From positions 1 through 5,992 of the forward strand of contig JAEXTU010000230.1 of NCBI GenBank assembly GCA_023453335.1: a DNA stretch of 5,992 nucleotides. The letters are read 5' to 3'. Positions 1-5,224 of the stretch are shown one piece after another (position 1 is the stretch's first letter; each line of letters starts with the position of its first letter). Below the pieces are notes generated by a model. It saw only the letters and a program-made list of their open reading frames with translations, was not told where the DNA came from and searched no databases. Made by a program: the position numbers and the translations under genes. Source of the DNA: Pseudomonadota bacterium. Its GTDB lineage: Bacteria; Desulfobacterota; Desulfovibrionia; Desulfovibrionales; Desulfovibrionaceae.

Positions 1-306
1 TACCACGACTATACCTCGCAGGGCGAACTCTCGGTGCTCAAGGAGGTGACGCCTTCGCTGCTCGAGAACGGCGGCGAGAACGTGCTGATCATCGACGACT
101 TGACCGACACCGGCAAGACCGCGGCGGTCGTGCGCGCCATGCTGCCCAAGGCCCATTTCGCCGCCGTCTACGCCAAGCCGAAGGGCCGGCCGATGGTCGA
201 CACCTTCATCACCGAGGTCAGCCAGGACACCTGGATACTCTTCCCCTGGGACGCCGAATCCCAGTACGTGAAGCCCCTGGCCGCCGGTCGCGCCGATTGC
301 CCTTAA
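1..306 (+). CDS. gpt: Xanthine-guanine phosphoribosyltransferase, 3' part (5' end outside window)
   Basis: A type I phosphoribosyltransferase that joins guanine, xanthine or hypoxanthine to PRPP, giving the nucleoside monophosphate; it acts in the cytoplasm in purine salvage. The frame is open from base 1 and ends at TAA 304-306, giving 101 visible residues. Visible residues 28-40 (VLIIDDLTDTGKT) form the PRPP-binding loop with its paired Asp. Further on, PKAHF, AKPKGRP and QDTW followed by PWD align from memory with the C-terminal two thirds of E. coli Gpt (152 aa), so about 50-60 N-terminal residues are missing to the left. The tail after PWD is a few residues longer than in E. coli. Hpt-type enzymes lack the QDTW/PWD end, which favours Gpt. 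The gene lies 108 nt upstream of a BMP-type importer on the same strand, fitting a joint purine salvage role; whether they share a transcript is not shown. Confidence 0.9.
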   Translation, partial: YHDYTSQGELSVLKEVTPSLLENGGENVLIIDDLTDTGKTAAVVRAMLPKAHFAAVYAKPKGRPMVDTFITEVSQDTWILFPWDAESQYVKPLAAGRADCP

Positions 307-317
307 CGCATACGCAT
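306..317 (+). repeat. Tandem 6-mer ACGCAT x2 just after gpt
   Basis: Two perfect copies of ACGCAT lie head to tail, starting at the last base of the gpt stop codon. This is one of the few less GC-rich stretches between gpt and the importer, so the spot could hold a promoter or operator. A loose -35 like TTGCCC at 297-302 with CAGGAT at 320-325 (17-nt spacing) is only a 4/6 plus 3/6 match. The repeat itself is seen; any regulatory role is a guess. Confidence 0.25.
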
Positions 318-343
318 TACAGGATTTTCCATCCAATCTTTCG

Positions 344-405
344 CCCGGCCGGCCTTGCCAGCCCGGCCGGGTTGGTTTAGGAAATCCCATCCGCATCCAA
401 CCCGG
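344..405 (+). promoter_or_regulatory. Leader with two mutually exclusive hairpins ahead of the BMP lipoprotein gene
   Basis: Hairpin A pairs 344-352 with 363-371 (9 bp, all Watson-Crick, 10-nt loop) and is followed by TTGGTTT (372-378), a broken T tract. Hairpin B pairs 367-375 with 397-405 (9 bp, all Watson-Crick, 21-nt loop). The two share bases 367-371 and cannot form together. The 3' arm of B includes G404 and G405, the first bases of the GGAGGA Shine-Dalgarno (404-409) of the lipoprotein gene. The pairings are read directly from the sequence. A switch (A leaves the ribosome site free, B covers part of it), or A acting as a weak gpt terminator, is inference. I recognise no known riboswitch core here. 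Confidence 0.5.
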
Positions 406-414
406 AGGACACCC

Positions 415-1563
415 ATGGTGATGAAACGACTGGCCCTGGTTCTGGCCGCGGCCTGCCTGGCCCTGGCCCTGGCCGCCTGCGGCAGCGAGCCCAAGAAGGA
501 AGAGAAGAAGGAGGCCCCGGCCAAGGCCGAGAGCAAGCAGGAAGCCCCGGCCCCGGCCGCCGCCCCGGCTGCCGACTTCCAGGTGGGCTTCGTCTATGTT
601 TCGCCGGTGGGCGACGCGGGCTACTCCTTTGCCCACGACAACGGCCGCAAGGTGGTGGCCGCCATGCCCGGCGTGGCCACCTCCTTCGTGGAGGCCGTGC
701 CCGAGGGCGCGGACGCCGAACGCATCATCCGCAACATGGCCGCCAAGGGCTTCAAGCTCGTGTTCACCACCAGCTACGGGTACATGGACCCCACCCTCAA
801 GGTGGCCGGCGAGTTCCCGAACACGGTGTTCATGCACTGCTCCGGCTACAAGACCGCGCCCAACATGGGCACCTATTTCGGCCGCATCTACCAGGCCCGC
901 TACCTCACCGGCATGGTGGCCGGGGCCATGACCAAGTCCAACGTGCTTGGCTACGTGGCCGCCTTCCCCATCCCCGAGGTCATCCGCGGCATCAACGCCT
1001 TTGCCCTGGGCGCCCAGAAGGTGAACCCCAAGGCCGAGGTGCGGGTGGTCTGGACCAAGACCTGGTACGACCCGGCCACCGAGAAGGAGGCCGCCAAGAG
1101 CCTGCTGGACGTGGGCGCGGACGTCATCGCCCAGCACCAGGACTCCCCCGGCCCGCAGGAGGCCGCCCAGGAGAAGGGCGTCTGGTCCATCGGCTACAAC
1201 TCCGACATGGGCGCCTTTGCGCCCAAGTCCCACCTCACCGCCGCCGTCTGGAACTGGGGCGTCTACTACAAGGACGTGGTGGAGAAGGTGCAGGCCGGGA
1301 CCTGGAAGAGCGCCCAGGACTGGTGGGGCATGGACAAGGGCATCGTGGACATCGCGCCCTTCGGCCCCATGGTGCCCAAGGAGGTCCAGGACAAGGTCCT
1401 GGCCGCCAAGGAAGAGCTCAAGGCCGGCAAGGACACCGTGTTCGCCGGCCCGGTCAGCGACCAGAAGGGCCAGGTGCGCTGCCCCGCGGGCCAGACCATC
1501 CCGGACGCCGACCTGCTCGGCATGACCTGGTTCGTCAAGGGCGTGGTGGGCACCACGGAATAG
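415..1563 (+). CDS. BMP-family ABC importer substrate-binding lipoprotein (probable purine nucleoside/base binder)
   Basis: Binding protein of a BMP/PnrA-type importer (382 aa), held to a membrane on its periplasmic side by a lipid. Start ATG 415 sits 5 nt after GGAGGA (404-409); ATG 421, giving an MKR start, is a close alternative. Residues 1-21 are a lipoprotein signal peptide (MVMKR, then a Leu/Ala core) ending in lipobox L19-A-A-C22. Residues 25-54 are a Lys/Glu/Pro/Ala-rich flexible tether. The BMP domain runs from about residue 55: FQVGFVYVSPVGDAGYSFAHD, the HQDSPGP motif at 241-247, GYNSDM at 260-265, WKSAQDWWG at 297-305, and a C-terminal AGQTIPDADLLGM. The family includes T. pallidum PnrA (purine nucleosides) and a Brucella member seen with adenine. 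The GYNSDM Asp corresponds to the ribose-contacting region of PnrA by my memory of the alignment. Two permeases and an ATPase follow. The exact ligand is inferred, helped by gpt next door. Confidence 0.9.
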   Translation: MVMKRLALVLAAACLALALAACGSEPKKEEKKEAPAKAESKQEAPAPAAAPAADFQVGFVYVSPVGDAGYSFAHDNGRKVVAAMPGVATSFVEAVPEGADAERIIRNMAAKGFKLVFTTSYGYMDPTLKVAGEFPNTVFMHCSGYKTAPNMGTYFGRIYQARYLTGMVAGAMTKSNVLGYVAAFPIPEVIRGINAFALGAQKVNPKAEVRVVWTKTWYDPATEKEAAKSLLDVGADVIAQHQDSPGPQEAAQEKGVWSIGYNSDMGAFAPKSHLTAAVWNWGVYYKDVVEKVQAGTWKSAQDWWGMDKGIVDIAPFGPMVPKEVQDKVLAAKEELKAGKDTVFAGPVSDQKGQVRCPAGQTIPDADLLGMTWFVKGVVGTTE

Positions 1564-1577
1564 GGCGCGGCCACGGC

Positions 1578-2684
1578 ATGTTCGGCCTTACGGCGCACAA
1601 ACGGACGGAGCCCCCGGGGTGGGGCTCCGTCTGTGTTTTTCCCGCGGCGGTGGTCCTGGCCCTGGCCCTGGGCCTGGGGCTGTTGGCCGCGGCCGGGCGG
1701 CCGTTCCTGGCGGTGCTCTCCGCCCTCTTCTCCGGGGCCTTCGGCTCCTGGCGCGCGGTGGAGGAGACCCTGCTCAAGACCTCGCCCATCTTCCTCTGCT
1801 CCCTGGGCGTGGCCGCCACCTTCCGCATCAAGGTCTGGAACATCGGGGCCGAGGGCCAGTACGCCCTGGGCGCAGTGGGTGGCGCCGCGATGGCCCTGGC
1901 CTTCCCCGGCCTGCCCGCGCCGCTGCTCATCCCCCTCATGTTCCTGGGCGCGGCCCTGGCCGGGGCCCTGTGGGCCGTCATCCCCGCGCTCCTGCGCCTG
2001 CGCCTGGCGGTGAACGAGATCATCACCACCCTCATGCTCAACTACCTGGGCATCCTCTTCCTGGACTGGCTGGTGTACGGCCCCTGGAAGGACCCGGCCA
2101 GCCACGGCTTTCCCATGACCGCCCTGTTCCCGCCCGCCGCGGTGCTCGGCCGCATCCCGGGCACCCGGCTGCACTGGGGCCTGCCCCTGTGCGCGGTGCT
2201 GGGACTGGGCCTGTGGTTCTTCCTGTCCCGCACCCGGCTGGGCTTCGAACTCAAGGCCAGCGGCGAGGGCCGGCGCACCGCCTCCTACGCCCGCATGCCC
2301 TACGACGCCCTGGTGCTCCTGGTCATGGGCCTGTGCGGGGCCCTGGCCGGCTGGGCCGGGATGGTGGAGGCCTCGGCGGTCATCGGGCGGCTGCAGCCCG
2401 CGGTCATGGCCGGCTACGGGTTCACCGCCATCGTGGTGGCCTGGCTGGCTAGGCTTAGGCCCCTGGCCATCGCCCTGGCCGCCTTCCTGCTGGCCGCCCT
2501 GCGGGTGGGGGTGGAGAACCTCATGCTGGACTTCGCGGTGCCGGCCGCCTTCGGCCGCATCCTGGAGGGCCTCATCCTGCTCTGCGTGCTGGCCGGCCAG
2601 TTCTTCACCACCTACACCTTCCGGCGCACCCGGGCCGCGGCCCCCGAGTCTCCCGCCCCCGGGTCTGGGGAGAACGCGGCGTGA
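1578..2684 (+). CDS. BMP-type ABC transporter permease 1
   Basis: Inner-membrane permease (368 aa) of the BPD_transp_2 family, the YufP-like half of the channel. Family marks: VWNIGAEGQYALGAV at about 87-101, NEIITTLMLNYL at 146-157, and the cytoplasmic ATPase-coupling loop from RTRLGF (218) through KASGE to YARM. A hydrophobic helix (about 199-217) lies directly before that loop. Other membrane segments fall near 22-40, 66-82, 94-112, 115-137, 150-167, 244-264, 275-290, 295-310 and 328-343. ATG 1578 starts 14 nt after the lipoprotein stop; its ribosome site is weak (TAGGG 1561-1565, 12 nt away). The N-terminal KRTEPPGW resembles the usual KRPEPSRLW start of this family, supporting this ATG over GTG 1650. 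An intrinsic terminator lies inside codons 9-21. Two AGG codons (R292, R294) flanking a CTT stand out in an otherwise GC3-rich gene. The stop overlaps the next start (GTGA, 2681-2684). Confidence 0.88.
   Translation: MFGLTAHKRTEPPGWGSVCVFPAAVVLALALGLGLLAAAGRPFLAVLSALFSGAFGSWRAVEETLLKTSPIFLCSLGVAATFRIKVWNIGAEGQYALGAVGGAAMALAFPGLPAPLLIPLMFLGAALAGALWAVIPALLRLRLAVNEIITTLMLNYLGILFLDWLVYGPWKDPASHGFPMTALFPPAAVLGRIPGTRLHWGLPLCAVLGLGLWFFLSRTRLGFELKASGEGRRTASYARMPYDALVLLVMGLCGALAGWAGMVEASAVIGRLQPAVMAGYGFTAIVVAWLARLRPLAIALAAFLLAALRVGVENLMLDFAVPAAFGRILEGLILLCVLAGQFFTTYTFRRTRAAAPESPAPGSGENAA
1599..1640 (+). terminator. Intrinsic terminator/attenuator inside the 5' end of permease 1
   Basis: Bases 1601-1614 pair with 1621-1634: 14 bp with one G-U pair (1603/1632), the inner ten pairs (1605-1614/1621-1630) perfect and GC-rich, loop CGGGGT. 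Then come G1635 and TTTTT (1636-1640), with an A-rich stretch (1597-1601) upstream. This is the standard rho-independent layout. It sits 38 nt after the lipoprotein stop but starts 23 nt into permease 1. Partial termination here would make more binding-protein mRNA than channel mRNA, and ribosomes starting at 1578 would hinder folding. The shape is seen; its activity is inferred. Confidence 0.75.
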
Positions 2685-3550
2685 ACCCCGACCTCATCGT
2701 CCCCCTGCTGGCCGCCGCGGTCCAGTCCGGCACCCCGGTGCTCTTCGCCACCCTGGGCGAGATGTTCACCGAGAAGTCCGGGGTGCTCAACCTGGGGGTG
2801 GAGGGCATGATGCTCTGCGGCGCCCTGGCCGCCTTCGTGACCAGCCTGTACACCGGCTCGCCCTGGCTGGCGCTGGCGGCCGGCGGGGTGGCCGCCTCCC
2901 TGGTGGGCGCGTTGCACGGCCTGGTCTGCCTGACATTTTTGGGAAACCAGGTGGTGAGCGGCCTGGCCCTGACCATCTTGGGCACCGGCCTGGCCGACGC
3001 CCTGGGTGCCCCGCTCATCGGCCGCACCGCCCCGGGCTTCGGCCCCCTGGCCCTGCCCCTGCTCTCAGACATCCCCTTCCTGGGCCCGGCCTTCTTCCGG
3101 CGCACCCGGCCCGGGCTGCGCCTGACCGCCGCGGGCGAATACCCCGCGGCCGCCATCGCGGCCGGGCTGGCCCCCATCGCCCTGCGCTGGGCGGGCATCC
3201 TGGCCGGCGCGTTCCTGGTGGGCCTGGGCGGGGCCTACCTCTCCCTGGCCTACACCCATTTGTGGACCTCGGGGCTCACCGCCGGCCGGGGCTGGATCGC
3301 GGTGGCCCTGGTGATCTTCGCCTCCTGGAAGCCGGGCCGCGCCGTGGCCGGGGCCTGGCTCTTCGGCGGGATCATGGCCTTCCAGCTCCGCCTTCAGGCC
3401 GCGGGGGCCACCCTGCCCTCCTCGCTCCTGCTCATGCTGCCCTACGCCACCACCATCGTGGTGCTGACCGCGGCGGCCCTGCGCCGCGGGGCCTCCCGTG
3501 CCTCGGCCGCGCCCGAGGCCCTGTCGGTGAACATCGAGCCCGAGGACTGA
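2681..3550 (+). CDS. BMP-type ABC transporter permease 2, apparently lacking one membrane helix
   Basis: Second channel subunit (289 aa, YufQ-like, BPD_transp_2 family). The GTG start overlaps the previous stop as GTGA, with GGGGAG (2667-2672) 8 nt upstream. Family marks: GEMFTEKSGVLNLGVEGMML at 26-45, GNQVVSGLALTILG at 88-101, LSDIPFLGPAFF at 128-139, coupling loop RTRPGLRLTAAGE at 141-153, GLGGAYLSLAYTHLW at 181-195, TAGRGWIAVALVIF at 200-213, and LLLMLPYATTIVVL at 249-262. Odd point: FLGPAFF runs straight into RRTRPGLRL. Permease 1 in this window has a hydrophobic helix of about 19 residues directly before the same loop, and relatives I remember have one here too. The reading frame is otherwise intact, so this looks like a clean in-frame loss rather than a frameshift. 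A short polar tail (about 269-289) follows the last helix. One nucleotide separates its stop from the ATPase start. Confidence 0.87.
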   Translation: MNPDLIVPLLAAAVQSGTPVLFATLGEMFTEKSGVLNLGVEGMMLCGALAAFVTSLYTGSPWLALAAGGVAASLVGALHGLVCLTFLGNQVVSGLALTILGTGLADALGAPLIGRTAPGFGPLALPLLSDIPFLGPAFFRRTRPGLRLTAAGEYPAAAIAAGLAPIALRWAGILAGAFLVGLGGAYLSLAYTHLWTSGLTAGRGWIAVALVIFASWKPGRAVAGAWLFGGIMAFQLRLQAAGATLPSSLLLMLPYATTIVVLTAAALRRGASRASAAPEALSVNIEPED

Positions 3551-3551
3551 C

Positions 3552-5066
3552 GTGGCCGCGCCCGAGCAAGCCCGCTCCCTGGTCCGCCTGGAGGGCATCA
3601 CCAAGCGCTTCGGCGCGGTGGCGGCCAATGCCGGCGTGAGCCTGGACATCCGGCCGGGCAGGGTGCTGGCCCTGCTCGGCGAAAACGGGGCGGGCAAGAG
3701 CACCCTCATGGGCATCCTCTCCGGCCGCTGGCGGCCCGACGCCGGCCGCATCCTGGTGGACGGCGCGCCGGTGGTGTTCGCCTCGCCGCGCAAGGCCATC
3801 GCCGCGGGCATCGGCATGGTCTACCAGCATTTCATGCTCGCCCCCCGGCTCACCGTGGCCGAAAACGTGCTCCTGGGCCAGGAGGGCGGCTTTATGCTCT
3901 CCCCGCGGGCCATGGCCGCCCGGGTGGCGGCCCTGGCCGCGGAGTTCGGCCTGGCCCTGGACCCCGCCGCCCGGGTGGAGGACCTCTCCATGGGCGAGCG
4001 GCAGCGGGTGGAGATACTCAAGCTCCTGCACCGCAAGAGCCGGGTGCTCATCTTCGACGAGCCCACCGCGGTGCTCACCCCGGGCGAGACCACTCAGCTT
4101 TTTTCCGCCTTCCGCGCCCTCACCGCCCGGGGCCGGGCGGTGGTGTTCATCTCCCACAAGCTGGAGGAGGTGCTGGAGGTGGCCGACGAGGTGGCCATCC
4201 TGCGCCGCGGCAAGGTGGTGGAGACCCTGCCCCGGGAGGCCGTCACCTCCGGCCGCGACCTGGCCTCCCGCATGGTGGGCCGCGAGGTGCTGCTCACCGT
4301 GGACAAGGCCCCCCTGCCCCCCGGGGAGGAGGTGCTCCGGGTGGAGGGCCTGTCCGGCGAGGGCCTGGAGGACGTGAGCCTCAGCCTGCGCCAGGGCGAG
4401 ATACTGGCCATGGTGGGGGTGGCGGGCAACGGCCAGAAGCCCCTGGTGGAGGTGCTGGCCGGGCTGGCTCCGCCGGCCGCCGGCCGGGTGCTCCTGCTCG
4501 GCTCGGACTGGAAGGAGTTCTACGCCCGGCCCTCCTGGCGGGGCACCCTGTGCTATATCCCCGAGGACCGGCTGGGCCTGGCCACCATGCCCGGCATGGA
4601 CGTGGTGGACAACGTGCTGCTCACCACCCGCGGCGGCTTCTCCCGCGGGCCGCTCCTGGACCTGGGCCGGGCGCGCAGCGTGGCGCGGGAGCTGGTGGAG
4701 GAGTACAATGTCCACCCCCGCGACCCCAATGCCCTGGCCTGGCAGCTCTCCGGCGGCAACCTCCAGAAGCTGGTGCTGGCCCGGGAGTTCTACCGCGATC
4801 CCCGCATCATCCTGGCGGAGCAGCCCACCCAGGGCCTGGACGTGGCCGCCACCGAGGAGGTCTGGGAGCGGCTGCTCCTGGCCCGGCGCACCGCCGGGGT
4901 GCTCCTGGTGACCGGGGACCTGAACGAGGCCCTGCAGCTGGCCGACCGGGTGGCGGTCATGTTCCGGGGCCGGATCATGGACACCTTCCCGGCCGGGGAC
5001 CAGGCCAAGGTGGCGGGCATCGGCCCGCTCATGGCCGGGGTGCGGCCGGGCGCGACCGGGGCGTAA
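3552..5066 (+). CDS. BMP-type ABC transporter ATPase (two nucleotide-binding domains in one chain)
   Basis: Cytoplasmic ATPase (504 aa) of the simple-sugar/nucleoside importer class (RbsA/MglA/YufO-like). GTG 3552 starts 1 nt after the permease 2 stop; GAGG (3542-3545) lies 6 nt upstream. NBD1 (about 10-245) is canonical: Walker A GENGAGKST 43-51, Q-loop Q92, signature LSMGE 145-149, Walker B VLIFDE 165-170, H-loop H202. NBD2 (about 260-500) has signature LSGGN 399-403 and D-loop GLD 428-430, but its Walker A reads GVAGNGQKP (289-297), the catalytic Glu is Q424 (AEQPT), and the H-loop His is G455 (TGDLNEA). A degenerate second Walker A is usual in this class. YIPEDR (335-340) and DEPTAVLTP (169-177) are also typical. 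ATP hydrolysis is therefore expected mainly where the NBD1 Walker motifs meet the NBD2 LSGGN signature. Last gene of the importer cluster. Confidence 0.93.
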   Translation: MAAPEQARSLVRLEGITKRFGAVAANAGVSLDIRPGRVLALLGENGAGKSTLMGILSGRWRPDAGRILVDGAPVVFASPRKAIAAGIGMVYQHFMLAPRLTVAENVLLGQEGGFMLSPRAMAARVAALAAEFGLALDPAARVEDLSMGERQRVEILKLLHRKSRVLIFDEPTAVLTPGETTQLFSAFRALTARGRAVVFISHKLEEVLEVADEVAILRRGKVVETLPREAVTSGRDLASRMVGREVLLTVDKAPLPPGEEVLRVEGLSGEGLEDVSLSLRQGEILAMVGVAGNGQKPLVEVLAGLAPPAAGRVLLLGSDWKEFYARPSWRGTLCYIPEDRLGLATMPGMDVVDNVLLTTRGGFSRGPLLDLGRARSVARELVEEYNVHPRDPNALAWQLSGGNLQKLVLAREFYRDPRIILAEQPTQGLDVAATEEVWERLLLARRTAGVLLVTGDLNEALQLADRVAVMFRGRIMDTFPAGDQAKVAGIGPLMAGVRPGATGA

Positions 5067-5139
5067 TACCGCCGACATTTTTGGGACTTGTCAGGAGCTT
5101 CGGTTCTTTGTACTTGGATTGTTTGTGTTTCGCGTAACC

Positions 5140-5179
5140 GCGGCGCGGCTGGGCCGCACCGCTCGGATTCACCGTTTTT
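5140..5179 (+). terminator. GC-rich hairpin with distant T run, possible weak terminator or 5'-UTR structure
   Basis: Bases 5140-5149 pair with 5153-5162: 9 pairs with one C-A mismatch (5144/5158), loop TGG. TTTTT lies at 5175-5179, 12 nt after the stem, too far for a standard intrinsic terminator; the T run is itself the loop of a small ACCG/CGGT hairpin (5171-5174/5180-5183). It may end the importer transcript weakly, or be part of the leader of the following gene. No better terminator is visible between the two units. Confidence 0.3.
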
Positions 5180-5183
5180 CGGT

Positions 5184-5199
5184 CCCGGCACGCGCCGGG
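5184..5199 (+). promoter_or_regulatory. Short perfect hairpin upstream of the amino acid binding protein's ribosome site
   Basis: CCCGGC (5184-5189) pairs with GCCGGG (5194-5199) around an ACGC tetraloop, ending 12 nt before the AGGAGGA Shine-Dalgarno. It leaves the ribosome site free. It could protect the 5' end of a highly expressed binding-protein mRNA or simply reflect GC-rich sequence. Confidence 0.3.
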
Positions 5200-5224
5200 G
5201 CGCACCCCATCAGGAGGAAGTTCC

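Larger units (their letters stand above)
5067..5224 (+). promoter_or_regulatory. Intergenic leader of the amino acid binding protein; promoter expected but not clearly seen
   Basis: 158 nt between the ATPase and the next gene. Bases 5075-5137 are clearly less GC-rich than anything else nearby, the likeliest place for a promoter. TTGTCA (5088-5093) is a 5/6 match to a sigma70 -35, but the best -10 at normal spacing (TACTTG, 5111-5116) is poor; TTGGAT (5114-5119) is a 3/6 match at 20-nt spacing. A weak 4-bp stem (5060-5063/5070-5073) before TTTTT (5078-5082) is a poor terminator for the importer genes. A strong Shine-Dalgarno AGGAGGA (5212-5218) sits 6 nt before ATG 5225. Confidence 0.35.

Noticed and set aside
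355..414. Upstream TTG extension of the lipoprotein gene (20 extra residues)
   Set aside because: It would put an Arg/Pro-rich stretch before a proper lipoprotein signal peptide, and ATG 415 has a well-placed GGAGGA.
307..414. Known purine riboswitch in the leader of the importer
   Set aside because: The 108-nt leader shows no three-way junction core of that class; only the two overlapping hairpins can be supported.
1266..2174. Open frame of 302 codons on the - strand across the lipoprotein/permease 1 junction
   Set aside because: Low-complexity Gly/Gln/Glu/His translation, antisense to two clear genes; a GC-rich shadow.
1619..2452. Open frame of 277 codons on the + strand in another frame of permease 1
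   Set aside because: Pro/Gly/Arg/His-rich translation with no family features; the overlapping frame encodes a recognisable permease.
3432..5078. Very long open frame on the - strand opposite the ATPase gene (548 codons)
   Set aside because: It runs antisense to a fully conserved ATPase. Its translation is rich in His, Gly, Ala and Gln with no domain I recognise, a by-product of extreme GC3 on the + strand.
2932..5086. Exact 13-mer GACATTTTTGGGA at 2932-2944 and 5074-5086
   Set aside because: The first copy simply encodes part of the conserved LTFLGNQ region of permease 2. A pair of 13-mers in 6 kb is not rare enough to mean much.
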